Shown piece by piece: positions 36,315-45,027 of a stretch of 64,000 bases of DNA (positions are counted from its first letter, which is position 1; each line of letters opens with the position of its first letter). The stretch is from assembly GCF_000711985.1 (NCBI RefSeq), contig NZ_JONU01000014.1:113842-177841 (forward strand), read 5' to 3'. The position numbers and the translations under genes are program-made. The notes beneath the pieces are model-generated. The model was not told where the DNA came from and made no database searches. It saw only the letters and a list, made by a program, of their open reading frames with translations. The DNA is from Rheinheimera texasensis DSM 17496. GTDB lineage: Bacteria > Pseudomonadota > Gammaproteobacteria > Enterobacterales > Alteromonadaceae.

Positions 36315-38270
36315 TCAGCGATAAATCGCGACGCCGTAGCCGTCCAGTGTGGCGCTGCCGAGCAGCCATTGCGCGCTCGCCGGTGCCGCAACTTTGCAGG
36401 GTTTGGCGCTGTAATTAAACAGGAAGGTTAAGCCGCCCCGGCGTGCCAGACGCACATCGTGGGGTAGCACCACAGTCTCGACGCCGGCCTGTTTCAGCAC
36501 ATCGGCAAACAAGGCTTTGAGGAAGTCGTCACAGCTGACGGTGGCGACATAAACCGCGCGTTGATGCTGTGCGACGGCCGGCAGACCATCGTGATAATGC
36601 GCCAGCACCTGGCAAGATGGCGGCACTTCCAGCTCTTCGCGCCAGCACTGGCTCTGATATTGTTTTTGGCCGATAAACAGCGGCTCGGCGCAGTCGGGCC
36701 GGATAGTTTCCACGGACAGCACTTTGACCGGGATCAGCGCCTGTAACAAACCCGGCGCTAATTGCGGCACCAGCTGGAATTCAGTGGTTTTGCTGCCGGT
36801 ACGTGGGCCAAATACCAGCCAGGCGCCGCTGTCCTTGCAACGCTGGGCAAACTCAGGCCGAACCACTGGCATACAAGGCACCAGCACCAGTTTGTAACCG
36901 GTTAAATCCTGCTCCGGTGAGACAAAATCGACATCCACGCCAAGCTGGCGCAGCGCCGAATACCAGGCAAATTCAACTTCCTGCTGATTAAAGCTATCGC
37001 CCTGACGTTCAATTTCACAGACCCACTGGTTTTCGGTGGTGCTGACCATTGCCACGCTGGCTTTGACTTGTTGTTGCAGCAAATCCGGGCACAGCGCCAG
37101 TTCACGCACCAGCTGCTCGATTTCCGGCCAGGCCGCGGCTTTGGAATTGTCGATGCGTTTGAGGCCGGCATGCATTTGTTCCTGGGCAAAAGGTGCCTGG
37201 CGCCAGCGGAAATAACTGACCACATCGGCGCCGTGGGCAAAAGACACCCAGGACCACAGCCGCACCATGCCAGGCTCTGGTCGTGGATTGTGTTTGGCCC
37301 AGTTCACCGGGCCCGGTTGTTGCTCCATGATCCAGAAGTGTTTGCCGGTCAGGCCACGCGTCTGGTCAAAGTAATAGCTGGAAAAATCCGGGTGGCCGGT
37401 GCGCATATAAGGTTTAAACATCGCCGCGCCGCGCTTGGCAAAAAACAAATCTGAGCGGCCAAGCGGGTAGTTGTCGAAGCTGGCAAAATCCAGCGGCTTC
37501 GCCAGTGCATAGTTGTCGGTCTGGGTGTCGACCATCGGAATAAAGTTGTGCGTGACAAAACGGCCCGGCGCATGGGCGCGAATGATCCGCACCATCTCGT
37601 CATGAAAGCGCACCACCTGATCAGAGCTGAAGCGGCGATACGCCAGCTGATGGGCCGGGTTGGTTTCGGTGACGGCCAGAATAGGTAGTTCGATTTCACC
37701 AAAATGACGATATTCCATTGACCAGAACACATTGCCCCAGGCACTGTTCAGCGCGTCGATGTCGGCATAATGCTGCTGGCACCAGGCGCGAAACGCCGTG
37801 AGTGCGGCATCGGAACCACTGTGCGTGGTGTCGTGGCAGGCCAGCTCGTTGTCGGTTTGCCAGCCAACGACCGCCGGATGCGCGCCATAACGTTCGGCCA
37901 GTACTGTGGAGATGCGCATCGCTTCGCGGAAATAATCCGGGCTGGAGAAATCATAATGACGGCGGGAACCAAAACCGCGGCTGTGGCCGGTTTTGACGTC
38001 AACCGGCAAAATCGACGGATACATATCAATTAACCATTTCGGCGGCGTGGCGGTTGGTGTACACATCACCACTTTTAAACCGGCGTCGGCTAAAGTGCTG
38101 ATGGCGCGGTCCAGCCAGTCAAAACGGTATTGGCCCGGGCTTGGTTCCAGCCGGGACCAGGCAAATTCGGCGATCCGCACATAACGAATGCCAAGACCGT
38201 ACATTTCTGCCGCATCCTGCGCCCAGATGGATTCCGGCCAATGTTCCGGGTAATAACAGATTCCTAACAT
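36315..38270 (-). CDS. Beta-galactosidase, glycoside hydrolase family 42
   Basis: A 651-residue GH42 enzyme cleaving terminal beta-galactosides. The TIM barrel starts MLGICYYPEHWPE. The acid/base Glu is in GWQTDNE (about residue 142) and the nucleophile Glu in FWIMEQQPGPVNW (about 316). The trimerisation domain and short C-terminal beta domain follow to the usual length. No signal peptide, so cytoplasmic, acting on imported galactosides. The second of two adjacent ATGs is favoured because AGGAG is 6 bases before it. It is divergent from GH36 across a regulon palindrome. GH42 enzymes accept small beta-galactosides such as beta-galactosylglycerol, galactobiose or lactose; which one here is inferred. 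Confidence 0.94.
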   Translation of the reverse strand: MLGICYYPEHWPESIWAQDAAEMYGLGIRYVRIAEFAWSRLEPSPGQYRFDWLDRAISTLADAGLKVVMCTPTATPPKWLIDMYPSILPVDVKTGHSRGFGSRRHYDFSSPDYFREAMRISTVLAERYGAHPAVVGWQTDNELACHDTTHSGSDAALTAFRAWCQQHYADIDALNSAWGNVFWSMEYRHFGEIELPILAVTETNPAHQLAYRRFSSDQVVRFHDEMVRIIRAHAPGRFVTHNFIPMVDTQTDNYALAKPLDFASFDNYPLGRSDLFFAKRGAAMFKPYMRTGHPDFSSYYFDQTRGLTGKHFWIMEQQPGPVNWAKHNPRPEPGMVRLWSWVSFAHGADVVSYFRWRQAPFAQEQMHAGLKRIDNSKAAAWPEIEQLVRELALCPDLLQQQVKASVAMVSTTENQWVCEIERQGDSFNQQEVEFAWYSALRQLGVDVDFVSPEQDLTGYKLVLVPCMPVVRPEFAQRCKDSGAWLVFGPRTGSKTTEFQLVPQLAPGLLQALIPVKVLSVETIRPDCAEPLFIGQKQYQSQCWREELEVPPSCQVLAHYHDGLPAVAQHQRAVYVATVSCDDFLKALFADVLKQAGVETVVLPHDVRLARRGGLTFLFNYSAKPCKVAAPASAQWLLGSATLDGYGVAIYR

Positions 38271-38380
38271 CATATGCTCCTGCCAGATAGTTGCTGCGCG
38301 GTGCCCATCAGCAGCGTGGCGGCCATGGCCAGACCAGCATGACTGATCTGCGTTGCAGCGGGCGATAAAATTGTTTTGTA

Positions 38381-38395
38381 TGATATATAGTATTT
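38381..38395. promoter_or_regulatory. Regulon motif, site 3 (GH42/GH36)
   Basis: TGATATATAGTATTT is an exact 15-base match (reverse orientation) to site 7 upstream of galE. The right palindrome arm is degenerate here. It lies between the divergent GH42 and GH36 genes. Confidence 0.6.
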
Positions 38396-38458
38396 GTTGG
38401 CGATTCTATAGTTTAATGTACGCTATCTTTGCTTTCTTTTTGCCCTGAAGGAATTGTT

Positions 38459-40609
38459 ATGCCGGCTCTACCCTCATTTGTTCGTCTGGACAGCTCCCGC
38501 CTGACGGTGATCCTCGACTGCCGTGGCCGCACACCGGCGTTGCTTTATATTGGCAGCTGCTTGAGCAGCACGACGACACCGCAGATGCTGGCATTGTTGC
38601 GCACGCGCCAGGAAGCGAAAAACTCCGTGGTCGACGAAGCGTCTATTGGCCTGACGCCATTATCGGCTGAAGGCTTTACCGGAGCGCCGGGGCTGGAATT
38701 ATTCGACAGCAGCGACGGCTGGGCAGTGGGCCCGACGCTGGTTGAGGTCGAACAAACTCAAACAGCAGATGCGCAGCAGCAAGTGCGTCTGGTCAGTGTT
38801 GATAACAAACGCCAGCTGCAGCTGACGCACGTGCTGACGCTGGACCCGCACAGCCATGTGCTGAGCCTGCAAACGGCAGTGCAAAACCTTGGCAGTGCGC
38901 CAAGAGCATTACAGTGGTGCGCGGCCGGCACCTTGTTATTACCGGATCATCTGCAGGAACTGACCAGCTTTGAAGGCCGCTGGTCGAATGAATTTCAGCG
39001 CCGGCGTCAGTCGCTGGCGCTGGGAAGCTTTGTCCGGCAGAACCGCAAAGGCAAAACCTCGCACGACACTTATCCGGCCTTGCTGGTGCACAGTGCGACG
39101 ACCACAGAGCAAAGCGGTGAAGTCTATGGCTTTCATCTGGGCTGGAGCGGCAACCACAGTCTGCGCGCAGAGCTGACTTCGGAAGGCCGCAGTTATGTGC
39201 AGTTTGGCGAATTGTTGTTGCCGGGCGAAGTGGTGCTTAGCGCCGGCGACAGTTACCAAAGCCCGCAGTTGTATTTTAGTTATGCCGCTGAAGGCTTTAG
39301 CCAGTTATCGCAACAGTTTCACCAGTTTGTGCGTAGCCGGCTATTGAGTCCGGCGCAGCAGCAAAAAGCCCGGCCTGTGCACTACAACACCTGGGAAGGC
39401 ATTTATTTTAATCATGACACCGACACCTTGATGCAGCTGGCCAGCCGGGTCGCGACGCTGGGCGTGGAACGGTTTGTGCTCGACGATGGTTGGTTTATGG
39501 GCCGGCGCGGTGATTTTGCCGGTTTAGGCGACTGGCAGGTCGACCCGGCGGTGTATCCGGACGGGCTGGGCCCGCTGATCAGTCACGTCAATGCGCTGGG
39601 GATGGAATTTGGGATCTGGTTTGAACCGGAAATGGTCAATCCGGACAGTGCTTTATATCGCCAGCATCCGGATTGGGTGCTTGGCACTGCCAATAATCCG
39701 CAGATGCGTTTTCGCAATCAGCTGGTGCTGGATTTAAGCCGGCCGGAAGTCAGCGCTTATCTGTATCAGCAAATCCACAGCCTGCTGCTGCAGCACCCGC
39801 AGATCCGCTATATCAAATGGGATATGAACCGCGACCTGAATCATCCGGGTGGGGTGGATGGCAAGCCGGCGGTGCATCGCCAGGTGCAGGCGGTGTATCA
39901 GCTGATTTCCCGCTTAAAAGCAGCGCATCCGGGCCTGGAAATTGAGAGCTGCTGCTCCGGTGGCGGCCGCGCTGATTATGGCATTCTGGCGCATACCGAC
40001 CGGATTTGGACGTCAGATTCCAACGACGCACTGGACCGGCTGAATATTCAGCGTGGCTGCTCGTTTTTCCTGCCGAACGATGTGATGGGCGCCCATGTCG
40101 GCCCACGCGATTGCCATATTACCGGCCGGCGCGTCAGCATCGAAATGCGCTGTGCTGTGGCACTGTTTGGTCATTTTGGTATTGAAATGGACCCGCGGGA
40201 GCTGACCGACGCCGAAGCGCAAACGCTGAGCCAGGCCATCGCGTTTTACAAAGCCGAGCGCAGCTTTTTACGCAGTGCCTTGTTGCAGCGGCTGGATTCT
40301 GACGGTGACAGCATCAACTTTGGCTTGGTGGCACCGGACCAGTCGCGGGCGATTTTTGCCTATAACTCGGTGAAGGAAACCGCCCGCACTATGCCGCCAC
40401 GGCTGCGGTTTGCCGGCCTGAATCCTCAGGCACAGTACCGCCTGACACTGGCGTGGCCGTCGCAGCTGAAAGAATATTCGCCATCGGTGCTGCAAGTGGT
40501 GCCCGGAGAAATTTTCAGTGGTGATGCCCTGATGCGGTTTGGTATGCAGATGCCGATTTTGCATCCGCAAACTTCGCTGATTTTTGTGCTGGAACAGCAA
40601 GGCGGCTAA
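38459..40609 (+). CDS. Alpha-galactosidase, glycoside hydrolase family 36
   Basis: A 716-residue GH36 enzyme removing terminal alpha-galactose (melibiose, raffinose, digalactosylglycerol, floridoside-type bonds). It has an N-terminal beta-supersandwich, a catalytic barrel with FVLDDGWFMGRRGD, IWFEPEMVNPDS, nucleophile Asp455 in IKWDMNRD, SCCSGGGRADYG and acid/base Asp520 in WTSDSND, then a C-terminal beta domain. No signal peptide: cytoplasmic. The ATG at 38459 is preceded by AAGGA. It shares its control region with the divergent GH42 gene, so alpha- and beta-galactosidase are expressed together. Confidence 0.95.
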   Translation: MPALPSFVRLDSSRLTVILDCRGRTPALLYIGSCLSSTTTPQMLALLRTRQEAKNSVVDEASIGLTPLSAEGFTGAPGLELFDSSDGWAVGPTLVEVEQTQTADAQQQVRLVSVDNKRQLQLTHVLTLDPHSHVLSLQTAVQNLGSAPRALQWCAAGTLLLPDHLQELTSFEGRWSNEFQRRRQSLALGSFVRQNRKGKTSHDTYPALLVHSATTTEQSGEVYGFHLGWSGNHSLRAELTSEGRSYVQFGELLLPGEVVLSAGDSYQSPQLYFSYAAEGFSQLSQQFHQFVRSRLLSPAQQQKARPVHYNTWEGIYFNHDTDTLMQLASRVATLGVERFVLDDGWFMGRRGDFAGLGDWQVDPAVYPDGLGPLISHVNALGMEFGIWFEPEMVNPDSALYRQHPDWVLGTANNPQMRFRNQLVLDLSRPEVSAYLYQQIHSLLLQHPQIRYIKWDMNRDLNHPGGVDGKPAVHRQVQAVYQLISRLKAAHPGLEIESCCSGGGRADYGILAHTDRIWTSDSNDALDRLNIQRGCSFFLPNDVMGAHVGPRDCHITGRRVSIEMRCAVALFGHFGIEMDPRELTDAEAQTLSQAIAFYKAERSFLRSALLQRLDSDGDSINFGLVAPDQSRAIFAYNSVKETARTMPPRLRFAGLNPQAQYRLTLAWPSQLKEYSPSVLQVVPGEIFSGDALMRFGMQMPILHPQTSLIFVLEQQGG

Positions 40610-40632
40610 ACCGCCGCGCGGTTGCCAGCCAA

Positions 40633-40656
40633 TAAAAAAGCCCGCTGCAGCGGGCT
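40633..40656 (-). terminator. Terminator of the gntR-type gene
   Basis: AGCCCGC-TGCA-GCGGGCT forms a 7-bp stem. On the minus strand it is followed by six T, ending the regulator transcript 24 bases past its stop. It may also help end the GH36 mRNA. Confidence 0.88.
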
Positions 40657-40679
40657 GATTTAATAAAGCGTGGTGAAGA

Positions 40680-41381
40680 TTATTCGAGCTTGGATTCAAT
40701 CAGCTGGATAGCTTCTTCCAGCAACACTTCGACGGTATGGCGCGCTTGTTTCGGGTCACGCGCCTGAATAGCGCGCAGGATGTCGCCATGTTTTTGCACG
40801 TCGGCGCCGGGCACGCCTTTGATCCGGTTGGTGTAGCGGATACTGACGCGCAGTGCGGTACTGATAAATTCGGTTAATTGCAGCAGAAATCTGTTGTTGC
40901 TGGCGGCCAGCACGGCACTGTGAAAGGCGATGTCGGCGTCCAGCGGGTCGTCCAGGCCCTCGTCGGCGTCGGCCATGCGTTTTAAGGCTTTTTCGATGTC
41001 GCGGATTTGCGCGTCGGATGCGGAAGTGGCGGCCAGCGCGGCAGCCTGAGGTTCCAGCACGACGCGGACCTGAGTGAATTCGAGCAGCAATGACAACGAT
41101 GGTTTACTGCTTAAGATCCAGCGCAGCACGTCGGTATCAAACATGTTCCAGTTGCTTTCTGGCAAGACGCGGATGCCCTGTTTCGGCCTGGAGGTCAGTA
41201 AGCCTTTGGCGGATAACATTTTCACCGCTTCGCGCGTCGCGCTGCGGCTGACATTGTGCCGGATGCAGAGTTCGGCTTCCGATGGCATGCCGCTGCCGAC
41301 CGGGTAAACGCCCTGAACGATGGCCAAACCCAGGTCGTGTGTCAGTTGATGGGTCAGGTTTTGAATAGGTTCGTTTTTCAT
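40680..41381 (-). CDS. GntR/FadR-family regulator, DgoR-like
   Basis: A 233-residue regulator: N-terminal winged helix (PSEAELCIRHNVSRSATREAVKMLSAKGLL) and a C-terminal FCD ligand domain with metal-binding His/Asp (ADIAFHSAVLAASNN, KHGDILRAI). The linker NWNMFDTDVLRWIL resembles the NWN..DTDVL.W segment of E. coli DgoR, repressor of galactonate genes. It is divergent from an SDR dehydrogenase / DgoK operon across a regulon motif (site 4), suggesting autoregulation. It is the only one-component regulator in the 26-55 kb block, so it is the best candidate for binding all seven sites. The effector is probably galactonate or a KDO-galactonate derivative; this is inferred. Confidence 0.88.
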   Translation of the reverse strand: MKNEPIQNLTHQLTHDLGLAIVQGVYPVGSGMPSEAELCIRHNVSRSATREAVKMLSAKGLLTSRPKQGIRVLPESNWNMFDTDVLRWILSSKPSLSLLLEFTQVRVVLEPQAAALAATSASDAQIRDIEKALKRMADADEGLDDPLDADIAFHSAVLAASNNRFLLQLTEFISTALRVSIRYTNRIKGVPGADVQKHGDILRAIQARDPKQARHTVEVLLEEAIQLIESKLE

Positions 41382-41406
41382 CGGTATGGTCCGTCCGGCT
41401 ATGTGG

Positions 41407-41426
41407 GATATATCATATTAAAATAC
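41407..41426. promoter_or_regulatory. Regulon motif, site 4 (gntR/galactose dehydrogenase)
   Basis: On the minus strand GTATTTTAATATGATATATC carries the GTATTT arm and the TATGATATAT string also seen at site 3. It is the most degenerate of the set and lies 26 bases upstream of the regulator's ATG. Confidence 0.45.
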
Positions 41427-41550
41427 ACCAGACTGTGATATAACTTTTTGCATTGTTTCTGGTAGCCGCTGCAATCCTGGCTTTTGTCTGTTCTGGCCTG
41501 TGCCGCGTGCGACTTCCCGATTGGCTGAATTTCAGATAAAACACATTAGC

Positions 41551-42324
41551 ATGACAGCTCTGTATTCTTGTTTACGCGATAAAGCCGTATTTATCACCGG
41601 CGGCGCGACCGGCATTGGCGCGACTATGGTGCGCACTTTTGTGCAGCAGGGCTGCTATGTCGCTTTTATTGATTTAAATGCTGAAGCTGGTGCAGCGTTA
41701 CTTGCTGAACTGCAGGCTGAGCTGCCGGCTGAGCGCGCGAGCTTTGCGGCGGTCGACGTTACAGACGTGCAGGCGTTGCAGCAAGCGATTGACGCAGCGG
41801 CGCAGCGTTTTGGCCGGCTTGATGTGCTGGTCAATAATGTCGCCAATGATCAGCGCATGCCAACCGCGCAGGTAACGCCGGCAAACTGGCGGCAATGCCA
41901 TGCGGTGAATCTGGATGCAGCATTTTTTGCCACTCAGGTGGCTTTGCCGTTTTTACAGCAGCAGGCCTCTGCTTCGGTGATTAACTTCAGCTCGGTAGTC
42001 GCGGTGACCGGCAAGGTTGATATGGCGGGCTATGTGACGGCCAAAGCCGGTCTGATCGGCCTGACCAAGGCCCTGGCACGCGAGGCCGGCGCCCATGGTG
42101 TGCGGGTCAATGCGGTGTTGCCGGGCTGGGTCCGCACTGAGCGTCAACTCAATAGCTGGTTCACGCCTGAGCAGCAACAACGCTGGCTTGAAGACAGCGC
42201 GCTGAAACGGTTTATCCAGCCGGAAGATGTCGCCAATCTGGCGTTATTTCTGGCGTCGGAGCAAAGCGTGATGATCACCGGGCAAGCGATCCAAATTGAC
42301 GGTGGGATTAGTCTCAGTGACTGA
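41551..42324 (+). CDS. SDR-family sugar dehydrogenase, probable galactose 1-dehydrogenase
   Basis: A 257-residue short-chain dehydrogenase with cofactor loop TGGATGIG, NNVAND, catalytic Ser in NFSSVVAV, Tyr/Lys in YVTAKAG and C-terminal IDGGISLSD. It overlaps dgoK by 8 bases. Because DgoK acts in galactonate catabolism and an SMP-30 lactonase is nearby, oxidation of D-galactose to galactonolactone (De Ley-Doudoroff route) is the most likely reaction. SDR sequence alone cannot fix the substrate; fucose, arabinose or a 3-keto sugar are alternatives. The ATG at 41551 is chosen for fold start; no strong ribosome site is visible. Confidence 0.8.
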   Translation: MTALYSCLRDKAVFITGGATGIGATMVRTFVQQGCYVAFIDLNAEAGAALLAELQAELPAERASFAAVDVTDVQALQQAIDAAAQRFGRLDVLVNNVANDQRMPTAQVTPANWRQCHAVNLDAAFFATQVALPFLQQQASASVINFSSVVAVTGKVDMAGYVTAKAGLIGLTKALAREAGAHGVRVNAVLPGWVRTERQLNSWFTPEQQQRWLEDSALKRFIQPEDVANLALFLASEQSVMITGQAIQIDGGISLSD

Positions 42325-43321
42325 ACCAGCTTTCATTGCCATCGACTGGGGCGCCAGCCAGTTAAAAGCCTTTTTATGCCAGCCCGGCGTTGTGTTGCCG
42401 CAGGTGCTGGCGAGTGCCAGCGGCCCCGGTGTAGCCGCAGCGCGCGGACAATTCCGTCAGACCTTATTGGCGGCTGTCGGTGACTGGTTACGGCAGGATC
42501 CGACACTGCAGGTTTATATGGCTGGCCACATCACTTCATCCTTAGGCTGGTATCAAACCCGTTATTTGCCAACGCCCTGTGTGCCACAAGCCTTATTACC
42601 GGCGTTGGTGCAAGGACAATGTCCGGATATGGCGTTGTGGCTCTCAACCGGCTTACGTTGTGCGTTGCCGGAAGGCGGCGACGATGTGATGCGGGGCGAA
42701 GAAGTGCAGCTGCTTGGGCTGTTGCAACTGGCGCCGGAGCTGCAAAGCGGCCGGCGGCTGGTGTGTTTGCCCGGCACACACACCAAATGGGTCTGGCTGG
42801 AAGACGGGCAGATCAGGCATTTTCGCACCAGTATGACCGGCGAACTCTATGCGTTGCTGACACAGCACAGCGTCTTGCTGCAACAGGCAGAAAACGCTGA
42901 TGAGTTTTGTAACGACAGCTTTATCCGTGGCTGTCAGCAGATGCAGGGTACGGCCGGCCAGCATTGGCTGCATCAGCTGTTTACCGTGCGCACCGGCCAA
43001 CTCTTTAGCGGACTGAGCCCGGCTCAGGCTAGTGCTTATCTGTCTGGTTTGCTGGTTGGCGCCGATGTGTGCGGCTGGCGGCTGAATGAACCTTGCGCCA
43101 GCGCCGATTGTGACGTGGTGTTGGCCGGCAATCCACGACTGAATTTTTGTTACCGCGAAGCCTTACAGCTGGCCGGTTTTCATGTGCAGACTTTTGATAT
43201 TACCAATGCGACTTTGGCTGGTTTTGGCTGGTTGGCCCGCGAGCAGCGTGGTGCCGGCATTGTTGCCAGTCCAGTGGCCAAATCCGGCAGCTGTCAGGCC
43301 GACTCTGCGGTCAGCGGTTAA
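42317..43321 (+). CDS. dgoK: 2-dehydro-3-deoxygalactonokinase
   Basis: A 334-residue DgoK (PF05035) phosphorylating 2-keto-3-deoxygalactonate. It opens with ATPase-like FIAIDWGASQLKAF and keeps VMRGEEVQLLG, LPGTHTKWVWLEDGQIRHFRTSMTGELYALL and the C-terminal LAGNPRLNFCYREAL, all close to E. coli DgoK. The GTG at 42317 is chosen: it overlaps the dehydrogenase stop (GTGACTGA), follows a GGTGGG element and starts right at the first strand. The matching aldolase DgoA and dehydratase DgoD are not in this window. It converges on glpD. Confidence 0.92.
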   Translation: MTEPAFIAIDWGASQLKAFLCQPGVVLPQVLASASGPGVAAARGQFRQTLLAAVGDWLRQDPTLQVYMAGHITSSLGWYQTRYLPTPCVPQALLPALVQGQCPDMALWLSTGLRCALPEGGDDVMRGEEVQLLGLLQLAPELQSGRRLVCLPGTHTKWVWLEDGQIRHFRTSMTGELYALLTQHSVLLQQAENADEFCNDSFIRGCQQMQGTAGQHWLHQLFTVRTGQLFSGLSPAQASAYLSGLLVGADVCGWRLNEPCASADCDVVLAGNPRLNFCYREALQLAGFHVQTFDITNATLAGFGWLAREQRGAGIVASPVAKSGSCQADSAVSG

Positions 43322-43386
43322 GACCTCACTTTGTCTGCCCGACCCTGGCCCGCAGGCTTTGGCCTGATAGCTTTAGCCCGAAATAG

Positions 43387-44916
43387 TCAGGCCACTTTGC
43401 CCTGTTGACGGCGTCTTTCGATAAAATCCGCTAAGCGTTGTTGTTGCGCCTGATCCAGTCGCAGTCCGAGTTTGCTGCGCCGCCACAAAATATCGGCTGC
43501 AGTCTGCGCCCATTCGTAGTTCAGCAGATAACTGACTTCGGCCTGATACAAACCATGACCAAAATCTTCGCCTAAATCCGCCAAACTATGACAGCCAACC
43601 AGCAGCTGATGGCTCAGAGTGCCATAACTGCGGACATATCGCTGCAGCACTGCGGCCGGCACATAACTATGGCTTTGGCTGAGTTCCCGCAGCAAGTGGG
43701 CCTGAGTGGCAAAATCGCCGCCCGGCAACGGTTGTTGTGCCGTGACGCAGGGGCCGATCTGTGGAAAGACGCTGGCGAGCTTGTCCACCGCGGCCTGAGC
43801 TAGTTTACGGTAGGTGGTAATTTTGCCACCAAACACCGACAGCAGCGGTGCGGCGTCTGCCGGCGCGTCCCATTCCAGCTTGTAATCGCGGGTCACAGCC
43901 TGTGCGCTGTCCGCTTCATCATCCAACAAAGGCCGCACGCCGGCATAACTGTGGCGGATATCCTGCCGGGTCAGCTGCTGGCGGAAATAACTGTTGCTGA
44001 TTTGCAGCAGATACTCAGTTTCGGCGTCGCTGATGGCGACCAGGGCCGGATCGCCCTGATAGTCCACGTCTGTGGTACCAATCAGGCTGAAGTCATCTTC
44101 ATACGGAATAACAAATACAATGCGCTGGTCGACGTTTTGCAGGATATAAGCCTGTGGGTCATTGTGCAGTTTGGGCACGACGATATGGCTGCCTTTAACC
44201 AGGCGGATTTTTTGCGGCGTCGGCCCCGGGATGGTCTGTTCAAATAAACTGGCGACCCAGGGACCGGCGGCGTTGACCACTGCGCGCGCCTGATACTGGC
44301 TGATCTGCCCGCTGCACTGCCCACCGCACTGCTCGGACAACTCCACTTGCCACAGCTTGCCCTGCCGGCTCACCGACTGACAACGGCTGCGTGTCAGCAC
44401 CGTCGCGCCATGTTGCCGGGCTGCCATTGCGTTCAGCACCACCAGGCGGGAATCATCGACCCAGGCATCGGAGTATTCAAACCCACGTTGGATAGTGCTC
44501 ACCAGCGGGTCGGTGGCACCAAAACGGATGCCGGTTGATGCTGGCAAAGTGACGCGGCGTGCCAGATGGTCGTATAAAAACAAACCAAGCCGGATCAGCA
44601 GCGCCGGCCGTAAGTGCGGCTGGTGTGGCAAGCGAAAGCGCAGTGGCCAGATGATATGCGGCGCGACTTTTAACAGCACTTCGCGCTCGGCCAGCGCTTC
44701 ACGTACCAGACGGAATTCATAATGTTCCAGATAACGCAGGCCACCATGGATCAGTTTGCTGCTGTTCGAGGACGTCGCGGCGGCCAGGTCCTGCTGTTCG
44801 CACAGCAGCACTTTGAGGCCCCGGCTGGCGGCATCCGCCGCTATGCCGCAACCGTTAATGCCACCACCGATGACCAGCAGGTCGTAAGTTTCTGCGCTGA
44901 GATTGTTGTTCATCAT
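43387..44916 (-). CDS. glpD: Aerobic glycerol-3-phosphate dehydrogenase
   Basis: A 509-residue FAD enzyme oxidising sn-glycerol-3-phosphate to DHAP at the inner membrane, passing electrons to quinone. The N-terminal DLLVIGGGINGCGIAADAASRGLKVLLCEQ binds FAD; SSNSSKLIHGGLRYLEHYEF and GVRPLLDDE are typical, as is the C-terminal helical domain. The ATG at 44916 is used (a GTG one codon upstream is possible). A perfect TATTTAT-AAG-ATAAATA palindrome lies 10 bases upstream, shared with the galactose genes. glpK is 111 bases beyond on the same strand, apparently a separate unit. No glpF transporter is present here. Confidence 0.95.
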   Translation of the reverse strand: MMNNNLSAETYDLLVIGGGINGCGIAADAASRGLKVLLCEQQDLAAATSSNSSKLIHGGLRYLEHYEFRLVREALAEREVLLKVAPHIIWPLRFRLPHQPHLRPALLIRLGLFLYDHLARRVTLPASTGIRFGATDPLVSTIQRGFEYSDAWVDDSRLVVLNAMAARQHGATVLTRSRCQSVSRQGKLWQVELSEQCGGQCSGQISQYQARAVVNAAGPWVASLFEQTIPGPTPQKIRLVKGSHIVVPKLHNDPQAYILQNVDQRIVFVIPYEDDFSLIGTTDVDYQGDPALVAISDAETEYLLQISNSYFRQQLTRQDIRHSYAGVRPLLDDEADSAQAVTRDYKLEWDAPADAAPLLSVFGGKITTYRKLAQAAVDKLASVFPQIGPCVTAQQPLPGGDFATQAHLLRELSQSHSYVPAAVLQRYVRSYGTLSHQLLVGCHSLADLGEDFGHGLYQAEVSYLLNYEWAQTAADILWRRSKLGLRLDQAQQQRLADFIERRRQQGKVA

Positions 44917-44925
44917 CACTTTTCT

Positions 44926-44942
44926 TATTTATAAGATAAATA
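44926..44942. promoter_or_regulatory. Regulon palindrome, site 5 (glpD)
   Basis: TATTTAT-AAG-ATAAATA, a perfect 7-bp inverted repeat extending to ATAAATAC on the right, immediately upstream of glpD. It has the same arms and 3-base centre as site 2. Confidence 0.7.
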
Positions 44943-45027
44943 CCATAATAAACAGTCAGTACGCGGCCCGCAAGGCATCAGATTGGTTTAACTGCTCGGA
45001 TTAGTTTAGAAAAATCAGCAGTGCGGC

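Noticed and set aside
41551..43321. Complete De Ley-Doudoroff pathway
   Set aside because: Galactonate dehydratase and KDPGal aldolase genes are not present in the window, so only a partial route can be claimed.
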